DNA of 58,975 nt from Alphaproteobacteria bacterium. Its GTDB lineage: Bacteria > Pseudomonadota > Alphaproteobacteria > GCA-2731375. Position 1 is the first letter of the stretch. Every line of letters begins with the position of its first letter. The translations under genes were made by a program, and so were the position numbers. Below, one piece after another: positions 51,527 to 58,975 of this stretch. Under the pieces are notes generated by a model that had not been told where the DNA came from, searched no databases, and saw only the letters and a list, made by a program, of their open reading frames with translations. Location: contig VGEV01000004.1 of assembly GCA_016869175.1 (NCBI GenBank), positions 1 to 58,975 of the forward strand. Direction: 5' to 3'.

Positions 51527-52291
51527 TCAGCGGAACAGGTCGTCGGCGGCGGGGCGGACCAGCACATCGGCGCCGCCCTCGGCCGCCGGCAGGTCCAGCC
51601 CGCGCACCAGCACCACGGGCGTGCCCTCGGCCGCCTGGCCCTGCAGCAGCGAGGCGGCGGCGGCGATTTCGTCGGCCAGGCCCACTTGCGTGACCTGCAG
51701 CGGCCGCTCGAACAGGTCCGGCTGGCCGCGCAGGTCCATCAGCGCCGGCAGCCCGGCCGCGCCGAGCGCGGTGCCGACCGTGCCTTGCCGCCACGCCCGA
51801 CCGACGCTGTCGTTGATGATCACCGTCGGCGCCACGCCCGCCGTCCGCGCCAGCTCGTCCCGCAGCCGACGGCAGCTCGCGTCGGGATCGCGCGGCAGCA
51901 GCAGCACGCGCGGATCGCCCTCCTGCGCCTCGACGTTGGACGCGTCGATGCCGGCATTGGCCATGACGTAGCCCAGCCGGTGCACGACGATCACCAGGTT
52001 GGGCCGGGTGCGCAGCACCTCGCGCGATTCCGACAGGATCAGCTCAACCAGGCGCGCATCCTTGCCGGTGCTGGCGGCGATCTCGCGCGCCTGCCCCGAT
52101 GGCGTCACCTCGGCCAGCCGGGCATGGCGGCCTTCCGACTTGGAGACGACCTTCTGCGCCACCACCAGCACGTCGCCCGGCTGCAGGCGGGTGCCGGCGC
52201 GCGCCAGCGCCTCGCGGATCAACCGCGCCAGATCGTCGCCCGGCTGCACCATGGGCATGCCGGGCAGCGCGATGAGCCGGAGCTGGCGCAA
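51527..52291 (-). CDS. cofE: F420-0:gamma-glutamyl ligase (CofE)
   Basis: Adds glutamate residues to F420-0 with GTP to make polyglutamylated F420. At 254 residues it equals archaeal CofE and lacks the C-terminal nitroreductase domain of mycobacterial FbiB. Conserved parts are IALPGMPMVQPGDDLARLIR, DVLVVAQKVVSKSEGRHARL, VVHRLGYVMANAGIDASNVE and IINDSVGRAWRQGTVGTALG. The start appears to be TTG 52291; ATG codons at residues 12 and 14 would remove conserved sequence. It lies 7 bases after the npdG stop. Confidence 0.94.
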   Translation of the reverse strand: MRQLRLIALPGMPMVQPGDDLARLIREALARAGTRLQPGDVLVVAQKVVSKSEGRHARLAEVTPSGQAREIAASTGKDARLVELILSESREVLRTRPNLVIVVHRLGYVMANAGIDASNVEAQEGDPRVLLLPRDPDASCRRLRDELARTAGVAPTVIINDSVGRAWRQGTVGTALGAAGLPALMDLRGQPDLFERPLQVTQVGLADEIAAAASLLQGQAAEGTPVVLVRGLDLPAAEGGADVLVRPAADDLFR

Positions 52292-52298
52292 GGAAGCG

Positions 52299-52988
52299 CT
52301 AGTCGGCCGCCTTGGCGGCCGAGCCGGGCGTGCCGGTGATGCGCAAGCCCGCGCCCGCGATGCCGTAACGGCCGTTGATGAAGATCAGCACCGAGGTCAA
52401 GGCTTCCGCGACGGCAGAATTGTCGATGCGGCCGGCATGCCAAGCCTTGAGACCGGCCGCCTCGGCCAGCCCCACCACCACGTCGCGCGCCTGGGGGTCG
52501 TTGCCGGCGACCAGCACGTCGCACTCGACCCGCTCGTCGATGTGGCGCAGGCGCTCGGCGGCGACGTTCTGAAAGGCCGAGACGACGCGCACGCCTTCGC
52601 CCAGAAAGGCTTGCGCCGCCTTGGCGACCGAACCCTCGGGCGGCAGGCTGACGGTGCGCACCTTCTTGGCCTGCAACGGCACCGTCACGTCGACGAAGAT
52701 CTTGCCCTGCACGGCCGGCTTCACCGCTTCCAGCATGGCGCGGTGGTTGGCGTAAGGAACCGTCAACACCACGATTTCGGCGGCGGCGGCCGCCGCCGCG
52801 TTCTCCAGGCCGGCGATCGTGTTGACGCCCGCTTCGGCATTGAATGCCTTGGCGGCCGCCTGGGCGCCTTCCAGCTTGCGGCTGCCGATCACGATGCCAT
52901 AGCCGGCTCTCGCCCAGCGCAAGGCCAGACCCGACCCCAGATCGCCCGTCCCGCCCAGAATGGCGATCCTGGGTTTCGTTTCTACCAT
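52299..52988 (-). CDS. npdG: NADPH-dependent F420 reductase (NpdG/Fno)
   Basis: Transfers hydride between NADPH and F420, giving F420H2 for the oxidoreductases around it. The 229-residue protein starts at ATG 52988 with the Rossmann motif IAILGGTGDLGSGLALRWAR, followed by YGIVIGSRKLEGAQ with the NADP-phosphate-binding SR. Later segments are VVLTVPYANHRAMLEAVKPA, VVSAFQNVAAERLRHIDERV and SVLIFINGRYGIAGAGLRIT. A TTG at 53003 would lengthen it by 5. It lies 4 bases after the LLM 5 stop. Confidence 0.95.
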   Translation of the reverse strand: MVETKPRIAILGGTGDLGSGLALRWARAGYGIVIGSRKLEGAQAAAKAFNAEAGVNTIAGLENAAAAAAAEIVVLTVPYANHRAMLEAVKPAVQGKIFVDVTVPLQAKKVRTVSLPPEGSVAKAAQAFLGEGVRVVSAFQNVAAERLRHIDERVECDVLVAGNDPQARDVVVGLAEAAGLKAWHAGRIDNSAVAEALTSVLIFINGRYGIAGAGLRITGTPGSAAKAAD

Positions 52989-52992
52989 CGCT

Positions 52993-53949
52993 TCACTCGC
53001 CAATTTTCGGGCGCACGTCGCGCGCCCAGGTTTCGATGCTGGCGATGCTTTCCTTCAGCGTCGGCCGCACGAAGTTGAACATCAGCGTCCCGACCCCCAG
53101 GTCGCGCAGCCGCTTGGCGTCGTCGGCGATTTCCTGCGCGTTGCCGGTGAAGATGTGGCGTTCGCCCGTCGGCAGCGTGCTGCGCTGGTTCTCCACATAC
53201 CAGTTGGCCCAGAAGCCGAGCTGGATGCTGGCTGGATCGCGGCCCTGCTGGCGGGCCAGGTTCTGCATGCGGGCGAAGCCTTGGGCCAGACGTTGGGGAG
53301 TGTTCAGCGGGAACTGCGGATTGGCGCCGATCGGATACCAGCCGTCGCCATGGGCGATGAGGCGGCGAATGGCGGCCGGGCTTTCGCCGCCCACCCAGAT
53401 CGGCGGGTGCGGCTTCTGCACCGGCTTGGGCGCGAAGGTAAGGTCGGAGAACGCCACATACTTGCCCTGGAAACTGGGCTTCTCTTGCGTCCACAACGCC
53501 TTGTAGGCGGCGAGGTACTCGTCGGTCACCTTGCCGCGCTCGGCGAAGGGTGGCAGTTGCAGGGCCTCGAACTCCTCCTGCATCCAGCCGGTGCCGATGC
53601 CCAGGATCACCCGGCCGCCCGACAGCACGTCAAGGCTGGCGATGGCCTTGGCGGCCAGCACCGCCGGCCGGTGCGGCACCACCATCACCGAGGTGATCAG
53701 CCGCGCCTTGCGGGTGAGGGCGGCGACATAGGACATCAGCGTCAATTGCTCCAACCAGTCGCCGGCGCTGGCGCTGAAGGCGCCGGTGGCGCTGTAGGGA
53801 TAGCGCGAGGCGATCTGGTTGGGCTGGATCACATGGTCGGCGATGGCCAGCACGCCATAGCCCAGTTCCTCGCCCCGTCTGGCCAGCGCCTGGATCGCCT
53901 CGGGCGTGGCCAGCGGCCCCGCCGTCGGTATGCGATAGCCGAACTCCAT
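52993..53949 (-). CDS. LLM-class F420-dependent oxidoreductase (5), TIGR03619-like
   Basis: A 318-residue LLM protein: MEFGYRIPTAGPLATPEAIQ, GVLAIADHVIQPNQIASRYP, LITSVMVVPHRPAVLAAKAI, GGRVILGIGTGWMQEEFEAL and PKPVQKPHPPIWVGGESPAA. The SVMVVPHRPAV and LPPFAERGKVTDEY stretches are shared almost exactly with LLM 6 upstream, so the two arose by tandem duplication. It belongs to the Rv2161c-type F420 family and is the third gene from the 3' side of a seven-gene F420 operon start. Confidence 0.9.
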   Translation of the reverse strand: MEFGYRIPTAGPLATPEAIQALARRGEELGYGVLAIADHVIQPNQIASRYPYSATGAFSASAGDWLEQLTLMSYVAALTRKARLITSVMVVPHRPAVLAAKAIASLDVLSGGRVILGIGTGWMQEEFEALQLPPFAERGKVTDEYLAAYKALWTQEKPSFQGKYVAFSDLTFAPKPVQKPHPPIWVGGESPAAIRRLIAHGDGWYPIGANPQFPLNTPQRLAQGFARMQNLARQQGRDPASIQLGFWANWYVENQRSTLPTGERHIFTGNAQEIADDAKRLRDLGVGTLMFNFVRPTLKESIASIETWARDVRPKIGE

Positions 53950-54012
53950 GGCTCCCCCCGTTGCCGCCGGCCGCGCACCATAGTGGCCGGCGGCGGTTCC
54001 GTCACGCGCCGC

Positions 54013-54969
54013 TCAGTTCTTGGCCCGCGCCATCACGTCGGCGGCGAACCAGGCCATGCGATCGAGTGATTCCGTCATCTCGGGCGCCGCCAGGTTCAGC
54101 ACCACATGACCGACGCCCAGCCGGCGGAAGGCGCCGACATCGTCCAGGATGGCCGAAGCCGGGCCGGTGAACAGCCGGCGGCCGGCATCGCCCATGACCG
54201 GCTCCTTGCTGATCGGCCAGAGCGCCGCGAGGGCGAGCCCGATGGTCGCGGGATCGCGCTTGTACTTGCCGGCGGCCGCGCGCAGGTCGACCAGCGCCGC
54301 CGCGAACCGCTCGGCCGTGTCGAGCGGGCGCTGCGGGTTCATGCCGACGGGATACCAGCCATCGCCCAGGCGCGCCGCGCGGTCGATCGCCGGCCCGCTC
54401 TCGCCGCCGATCCACAACGGCGGGTGCGGCTTCTGCAGCGGCTTGGGCTCGAAGCGCACGTCCTTGAAGCGGACATACTTGCCCTGAAAGCTCGGCAGCG
54501 GCTGGGTCCACAATTCCTTGAAGGCGGCGATGTATTCGTCGGTCACCTTGCCGCGCTCGGCGAACGGCGGCAGGTTGAGCGCCTCGAACTCCTCGTGCAT
54601 CCAGCCGGCGCCGCAGCCCACCACCAGCCGGCCGCCCGAGAGCTGGTCGATGGTGGCGAGCTGCTTGGCCGCCTGCACCGCCTGGCGGTGCGGCACCACC
54701 ATGACCGAGGTGATGAGCTTGGGCTTGGTCGTGGCGGCGGCCAGGAACGCCAGCACGTTCAGGATGTCCATGCATTCGCCGGTGACGGAACCGGCCCATT
54801 CGCCGCTGGGCGTGTAGGGATACTTGGAATCGATGCGAGCCGGCACCACGATGTGATCGTTGATGGTCAGCGCGCCATAGCCCAGTTCCTCCGCGCGCCC
54901 GGCGATGGTGCGAATGCCCTTGGCGTCGCGCCCGATGCCGCGCGTCATGATGTTCACGGCGAATTCCAT
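54013..54969 (-). CDS. LLM-class F420-dependent oxidoreductase (6), TIGR03619-like
   Basis: A 318-residue LLM protein from ATG 54969 (MEFAVNIMTRGIGRDAKGIR). Shared family segments are GALTINDHIVVPARIDSKYP, LITSVMVVPHRQAVQAAKQL, GGRLVVGCGAGWMHEEFEAL and PKPLQKPHPPLWIGGESGPA. It is a tandem paralogue of LLM 5, 63 bases away, and is the first gene of the minus-strand F420 operon. The frame is open far upstream but that region is antisense to PPOX and SDR genes. The divergent gap of 45 bases to the PPOX gene should hold the operon promoter. Confidence 0.9.
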   Translation of the reverse strand: MEFAVNIMTRGIGRDAKGIRTIAGRAEELGYGALTINDHIVVPARIDSKYPYTPSGEWAGSVTGECMDILNVLAFLAAATTKPKLITSVMVVPHRQAVQAAKQLATIDQLSGGRLVVGCGAGWMHEEFEALNLPPFAERGKVTDEYIAAFKELWTQPLPSFQGKYVRFKDVRFEPKPLQKPHPPLWIGGESGPAIDRAARLGDGWYPVGMNPQRPLDTAERFAAALVDLRAAAGKYKRDPATIGLALAALWPISKEPVMGDAGRRLFTGPASAILDDVGAFRRLGVGHVVLNLAAPEMTESLDRMAWFAADVMARAKN

Positions 54970-55014
54970 GGTCCCCCTCCGTCGGCTGCGGCGCCGATGA
55001 TAGCCTTGGCCACG

Positions 55015-55434
55015 ATGCTTGAGCATGCGGAAAGAGCGTTCCTGGAAGCAGCACGCGTGGCGCATCTCGCCACCGCGGACGCCGCCGGCCGGCCGCATGT
55101 GGTGCCGGTCTGCTTCGGGCTGATCGGCCTTAGCGCCTATGTGCAGATCGACGCCAAGCCCAAGGGTGATCCGTTGCGCCTGAAGCGGCTCGACAATATC
55201 AGGCAGAACCCGGAAGTCGCCCTGGTGGCCGACCGCTACGACGAGGACTGGTCGCGGCTGGGCTGGGTCATGCTGCGCGGACGCGCCGAGATCCTCGCCG
55301 CGGGCAGCGAATTGGCGGCCGCGCAGGCGCTGCTGCGTCGGCGCTATCGCCAATTGGCCGCCATGGATCTCGCGGGCCTGCCCGCCATCGCCTTGCGCAT
55401 CGCGCGGGTGAGTTCTTGGGGCAAACTGGATTAG
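55015..55434 (+). CDS. PPOX-class F420-dependent oxidoreductase (Rv0121-like, TIGR03668)
   Basis: A 139-residue split-beta-barrel flavin/F420 oxidoreductase of the FDOR group. MLEHAERAFLEAARVAHLAT, PHVVPVCFGLIGLSAYVQID, AKPKGDPLRLKRLDNIRQNP and EDWSRLGWVMLRGRAEIL match the TIGR03668 (Rv0121) family, whose members use F420H2. It starts the plus-strand half of the island, followed by an SDR after 45 bases. The physiological substrate is unknown. Confidence 0.92.
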   Translation: MLEHAERAFLEAARVAHLATADAAGRPHVVPVCFGLIGLSAYVQIDAKPKGDPLRLKRLDNIRQNPEVALVADRYDEDWSRLGWVMLRGRAEILAAGSELAAAQALLRRRYRQLAAMDLAGLPAIALRIARVSSWGKLD

Positions 55435-55479
55435 CGGCCGAGTGCCCTGTAAACGATAGCGGCGGCAGGGGAGATCGGC

Positions 55480-56361
55480 ATGGCCGGAAGGCTCGACGGC
55501 AAGGTGGCGGTGATCACGGGCGGGGCAAGCGGCATGGGCCAGGCCTCGGTGCTGCGCTTTCTCGACGAGGGCGCCCGCGTCGTGTTCTGCGATCTCAACG
55601 ACAACAAGGCGGAGGAGAGCATGAGCCTGGCCGCCGCGCGCGGGCATGTCTCCTCGATCGCCTATCGCCACGCCAACGTGGCCGAGGAGGACGACATCCG
55701 CGGCCTGGTGGCGCTGGCCTTGCAGCGCTTCGGGCGGCTGGACTGCATGTTCAACAATGCCGGCATCGGCGGCGCCTTCGGTCCGATCGGCGAGACACGC
55801 GTGGAGGAATGGGACTTCACCTTCGCCGTGCTGGTGCGCGGCGTGTTCCTGGGCATCAAGCATGCGTCCAACGCCATGCGCCATCAGGGTCAGGGCGGCA
55901 GCCTGATTTCCACCGCCTCCATCGCCGGCCTGGCGGGCGGCGCCGGTCCGCACGCCTATTCCGCGGCCAAGGCCGCGGTCATCAATCTGACCCGCGCCGT
56001 CTCCTCCGAACTGGCGGCCGACCGTATCCGGGTCAACGCCATCGCGCCCGGCGCGGTGGAGACGCCCCTGGCGCATGGCGGCCACCCGGAACGCTTTCGC
56101 GCCCGCGCGCTCGGCCACCAGCCCTGGCCGCAGATGGGCCAGCCGGAAGACATCGCCAACGCCGCGTTGTTCCTGGCCTCGAACGACAGCGCCTTCATCA
56201 CCGGCGAGACCATCGTGGTGGACGGCGGCCTTTTGGCGCTGGGACCGAACCTGTGGGGGTATGACCGCGCCAGCAGCCCGATGTTGAAGAAGGCGGGCCT
56301 CAACACCGGCTCGACCGGCGGGGGCGGCAGCGTGCGAAACCTGCCGCCGGGCGCCGCCTGA
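55480..56361 (+). CDS. SDR-family NAD(P)-dependent oxidoreductase
   Basis: A 293-residue classical short-chain dehydrogenase. The cofactor motif is VAVITGGASGMGQASVLRFL with an acidic FCDLNDN that favours NAD over NADP. NNAGIGGAFGP, the catalytic serine in SLISTASIAGLAGG and the YxxxK in HAYSAAKAAVINLTRAVS are present, as are RVNAIAPGAVETPLA and FITGETIVVDGGLLALGP. The C-terminal ~30 residues (SSPMLKKAGLNTGSTGGGGS) are a flexible glycine-rich tail. It probably oxidises an alcohol in the same pathway as the flanking F420 genes. Confidence 0.93.
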   Translation: MAGRLDGKVAVITGGASGMGQASVLRFLDEGARVVFCDLNDNKAEESMSLAAARGHVSSIAYRHANVAEEDDIRGLVALALQRFGRLDCMFNNAGIGGAFGPIGETRVEEWDFTFAVLVRGVFLGIKHASNAMRHQGQGGSLISTASIAGLAGGAGPHAYSAAKAAVINLTRAVSSELAADRIRVNAIAPGAVETPLAHGGHPERFRARALGHQPWPQMGQPEDIANAALFLASNDSAFITGETIVVDGGLLALGPNLWGYDRASSPMLKKAGLNTGSTGGGGSVRNLPPGAA

Positions 56362-56389
56362 GCTAGGATACCGCGTGCTGGGGGGCGGG

Positions 56390-57436
56390 ATGCGGGCTTG
56401 GCTGTCGTTGCCGCTGGATGACTGGCGCGCGGCGCAAGACATGGCGCAGGCGGGCGAGGAAGCGGGCTTCTTCGGTCTCGCCACGTCCGAACTGGCGCAC
56501 GATCCCTTCGCGCCGCTGATCCTGGCCAGCACCCGGACCGGCCGGGTGAAGCTCGCCACCTCCATCGTCGTCGCCTTCCCGCGCAGTCCCATGGTGGTGG
56601 CCGCCACCGCGTGGGACTTGCAGACCAATTCCGGCGGGCGCTTCCAGCTCGGCCTCGGCACCCAGGTCAAGGGTCACAACGAACGGCGGTTCAGCGTGCC
56701 GTGGCTCAAGCCGGTCGCCCGCATGCGCGAATATGTCGAAGCCTTGCGCGCCATCTGGCGCTGCTGGGAGACGGGCGGCAGGCTCGACTACCAAGGCGAG
56801 CACTATCGCTTCACGCTGATGACGCCCGAATTCGCGCCGAAACCCTCGGGCCTGCCGATGGTGCCGATCACCATCGCCGCGGTCGGCCCCGACATGCTGC
56901 GGCTGGCCGGCCGGCTGTGCGACGGCGCGCGGCTGCACGGCTTTTGCACCAGGCGCTATGTCGAACAGGTCTGCCTGCCGCGCATCGAGGAGGGCTTGGC
57001 CGCGAGCGGCCGGGCGCGGGCCAATTTCGAGATCTCCGGCGGCGGTTTCGTCACATTGGCGGCGGACCAGGACGGCCTGCGTGGCGAAATTGCCAAGCTG
57101 CGCCACCGGGTGGGATTCTATGGCTCGACCCGCACCTATCTGGGCGTGTTCGCCGCGCACGGGCTGGAGGACCTCGGCCTCAAGCTGCACAAGCTGTCGG
57201 TCGAGGGCAAATGGGACCAGCTTGCCCAGGTGGTGCCGGAGGAGATCCTGCCGCTATTCTCCGCCATCGGCACCTATCGCGACATCGGCCAGGCGGTGGC
57301 GGAGCGCTATGGTGGGGCGGTCGACAGCATCCGCCTGGAGTTTCCGGCCGGCACGCCCGCCGGCCTGATGCGCGAGGTGGCGGACGAGGTGGCCCACGTG
57401 CCAAGCGCCTTCCAGGGATTCAGCCAGGCGGCCTGA
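56390..57436 (+). CDS. LLM-class F420-dependent oxidoreductase (7), TIGR03617-like
   Basis: A 348-residue LLM protein starting at ATG 56390 (MRAWLSLPLDDWRAAQDMAQ), preceded by GGGGGGCGGG; a GTG at 56375 is the alternative. Segments VVAFPRSPMVVAATAWDLQT, GRFQLGLGTQVKGHNERRFS, PITIAAVGPDMLRLAGRLCD and TRRYVEQVCLPRIEEGLAAS mark the MSMEG_2256-type F420 family. It is a paralogue of LLM 4 on the other side of the biosynthetic operon. It lies between an SDR and a GST on the same strand, so these are likely co-transcribed. Confidence 0.9.
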   Translation: MRAWLSLPLDDWRAAQDMAQAGEEAGFFGLATSELAHDPFAPLILASTRTGRVKLATSIVVAFPRSPMVVAATAWDLQTNSGGRFQLGLGTQVKGHNERRFSVPWLKPVARMREYVEALRAIWRCWETGGRLDYQGEHYRFTLMTPEFAPKPSGLPMVPITIAAVGPDMLRLAGRLCDGARLHGFCTRRYVEQVCLPRIEEGLAASGRARANFEISGGGFVTLAADQDGLRGEIAKLRHRVGFYGSTRTYLGVFAAHGLEDLGLKLHKLSVEGKWDQLAQVVPEEILPLFSAIGTYRDIGQAVAERYGGAVDSIRLEFPAGTPAGLMREVADEVAHVPSAFQGFSQAA

Positions 57437-57456
57437 GCGTCGCCGAAGGGGGAAGC

Positions 57457-58071
57457 ATGAAGCTCTACAACTCGATCGGCATGAACCCGCAGGCGGTGCG
57501 CGTGTTCATCGCGGAGAAGGGCCTGACTATCCCAATGAGCACGATCGACCTGCCGGGCATGGAGAACCGGCGCGAGCCCTATCTGTCCAAGGTCAATCCG
57601 GCAGGGCAGAGCCCGGCGCTGGAACTGGACGACGGCAGCGTGATCACCGAGGTGACGGCGATCTGCGAATATCTCGAGGACATGCACCCCAAGCCGGCGC
57701 TGATCGGCAGCAATGCCAAGGAGAAGGCCGAAGCCCGCATGTGGATCCGGCGCATCGACCTCAACATCCTGGAGCCGATGGCGAACGGCTTCCGTTACGG
57801 CGACGCGGCGGACTTCTTCAAGCCCCGCATGCGCATCATTCCGCAGGCCGCCGACGATCTGAAGAAGCTGACGCAGGAGCGGCTCACCTGGCTCGACGGC
57901 CTGATGGCCGGCAGGCAATGGGTGTGCGGCAGCCGCTTCACGCTCGCCGACATCATGCTCGCCTGCTGGGTCAACCTGTTCAAGGATCGCGGCCAGCCGC
58001 TCAACCCGGCCAACCGGAACGTCAACGCCATCATCGAACGCACCGCCGCCCGGCCGTCGATGAAGGCGTGA
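57457..58071 (+). CDS. Glutathione S-transferase family protein
   Basis: A 204-residue GST from ATG 57457, with GAAGGGGGAAGC upstream as ribosome-binding site. The N-terminal thioredoxin fold (MKLYNSIGMNPQAVRVFIAE) carries SKVNPAGQSPALELDDGSVI followed by TEVTAICEYLED (glutathione-binding cis-proline and Glu/Ser region). The C-terminal helical domain includes CGSRFTLADIMLACWVNLFK. It lies 20 bases after LLM 7, so it is probably part of the SDR-LLM-GST transcription unit. It may conjugate or isomerise a reactive product. Confidence 0.9.
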   Translation: MKLYNSIGMNPQAVRVFIAEKGLTIPMSTIDLPGMENRREPYLSKVNPAGQSPALELDDGSVITEVTAICEYLEDMHPKPALIGSNAKEKAEARMWIRRIDLNILEPMANGFRYGDAADFFKPRMRIIPQAADDLKKLTQERLTWLDGLMAGRQWVCGSRFTLADIMLACWVNLFKDRGQPLNPANRNVNAIIERTAARPSMKA

Positions 58072-58080
58072 AGCAGCCCC

Positions 58081-58975
58081 TCAGAAGGCGTAGCGCAGGC
58101 CGGCGGTGGCGTTCTGATAGGCGATGTCGTCGTCGCCGGTCGCGAAATAGCGATAATCGAGGGTCAGCGCGAAGCTGCTGAATTCATAGGCCAGACCGAC
58201 GATGCCTTGATAGGCGAATTCGGTGCCGTCCTTGGCCGGCGCGCGCCGGCCGGCGAACTGCACTTCGTCGCCGCTGATGAAGGCGGCGCCGAAGCCGACC
58301 CCGACGAACGGCACGAAACGGCCGAGCCAGCGCAGGTCGTAATAGCCGTTCAGCATGATGGCATAGCTGTTGACATCGCCGTCGCCTGGAAACAGCCTGC
58401 CGCCGAAACGGATGCCCTCGATGGCATTCTGACGCAAGTCGACCGCTAGCTCGCCCCTAAGGTCCTGGCCAAAGCTGCGGCCCAGCGCGAGCGAGGCCAA
58501 GAAACCGCTGTCGAATTCGTTCTGGAACGCGATGCCGCCAACCTGGTCGTCGTAGTCCTCCAGCAGCGCGATGCCGCCGGCGGCCGCCAGGTAGAGCCGC
58601 CGGAAGAAACCGCCGCCCAGCAAGGTGTCCTCGCTGTCGGGCGCTCGGAAGCGCTGGTCGCGCTCGCGCAGCACTTGCGCTGGTTGACCGGCGCGCGGCA
58701 CTGGCGGCGGCGTGTAGCCATAGGTCGGCGGCGCCGGTGCCACCGGGGCCAGAGCCGGTTGGCCTTGCGCCGCGGGGCGCGGCGGCACCGGTGCGGGGGC
58801 GCTCAGGCTGGGATAGCCGGGCGCCGGCGAACCGCGCAGTGGCGCGCGCGGCACAACGCCGGACGGCGGCACGGCCGGTGTCGTGGCCGGGCCGGCGAAG
58901 GGATGGGGTTCGGTCAGCGTGCGGCTGAAATCGTAGATGCCGCCTGTCGTGCCCGCCAGCGCCTCGCCAGGCGGC
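58081..58975 (-). CDS. Outer-membrane beta-barrel protein, 5' end beyond the window
   Basis: The reading frame is open from the window edge to the stop at 58081, so the N-terminus is missing. The visible part has a proline/alanine-rich linker (about 58660-58975) followed by a barrel-like region with alternating hydrophobics: RRLYLAAAGGIALLEDYDDQ, SLALGRSFGQDLRGELAVDL, LRWLGRFVPFVGVGFGAAFI and FALTLDYRYFAT. It ends in GLRYAF, the terminal phenylalanine typical of outer-membrane proteins assembled by BAM. It resembles the OmpW/opacity-type small barrels. It is convergent with the GST gene, 9 bases apart. Confidence 0.78.
   Translation of the reverse strand, partial: PPGEALAGTTGGIYDFSRTLTEPHPFAGPATTPAVPPSGVVPRAPLRGSPAPGYPSLSAPAPVPPRPAAQGQPALAPVAPAPPTYGYTPPPVPRAGQPAQVLRERDQRFRAPDSEDTLLGGGFFRRLYLAAAGGIALLEDYDDQVGGIAFQNEFDSGFLASLALGRSFGQDLRGELAVDLRQNAIEGIRFGGRLFPGDGDVNSYAIMLNGYYDLRWLGRFVPFVGVGFGAAFISGDEVQFAGRRAPAKDGTEFAYQGIVGLAYEFSSFALTLDYRYFATGDDDIAYQNATAGLRYAF

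Noticed and set aside
54970-56670. Long minus-strand upstream extension of LLM 6
   Set aside because: The added codons are antisense to the PPOX and SDR genes; LLM 6 has a family-type start at ATG 54969.

Overview
The window is very GC-rich, densely packed bacterial chromosome. Gene content and order point to an alphaproteobacterium, probably of the Rhodospirillales type. The main pointers are the kdsD-lptC-lptA-lptB-rpoN-hpf-ptsN block, the DUF1150/Hsp20 pair behind an alphaproteobacterial RpoH-type promoter and ROSE-like leader, a uppP/NDUFA9-like pair, and a GST-queG overlap. There is no rRNA, CRISPR array, transposase or prophage. Lineage is inferred from family knowledge and synteny, not from a search.

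Layout. (1) 0-9 kb, minus strand: translation genes thrS, infC, rpmI, rplT, pheS, pheT and lepA. (2) 9-20.7 kb: two overlapping glycosyltransferases, a hydrolase, an intact translational-machinery-type gene beside a deletion-damaged paralogue, an SDR, a TPR protein, queG/GST, a quinone oxidoreductase, a 2OG-Fe(II) oxygenase, an MscS channel with a cyclic-nucleotide domain, and a frameshifted nuclease-like/DUF29 fusion. (3) 20.7-30 kb: uppP, an NDUFA9-like SDR, tRNA-Leu(CAG), RNase D, the LPS-transport and sigma-54 operon, hpf-ptsN, then DUF1150/hsp20. (4) 30-40.5 kb: an accessory catabolic stretch with 3-hydroxyacyl-CoA dehydrogenase, several C-N hydrolases (isochorismatase-like, acetamidase/formamidase, amidase, gamma-glutamyltransferase-like), a CoA-ester lyase, an MFS carrier, msrA and a methyltransferase. 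(5) 40.7-58 kb: a coenzyme F420 island.

The F420 island carries an apparently complete pathway in one tight minus-strand operon (54969 to 47385): two LLM oxidoreductases, npdG, cofE, cofD, cofC and the fused FO synthase fbiC. Around it are five more LLM-family genes, a PPOX-class F420 protein, an SDR, a GST and a DMSO/biotin-sulfoxide-reductase-type molybdoenzyme. The logic reads as: make FO, attach the phospho-acid side chain, glutamylate, reduce F420 with NADPH, and spend F420H2 through a family of oxidoreductases. Xenobiotic or secondary-substrate reduction is a plausible but unproven role.

The most notable non-coding signals are a dispersed ~57-bp palindrome (three copies, each starting at a TAG, two of which form gene stop codons, and two inverted around one LLM gene), a candidate ROSE RNA thermometer before hsp20, a candidate sigma-54 promoter before the lpt-rpoN operon, and an infC gene whose Shine-Dalgarno fits an AUC start better than the nearby AUG.
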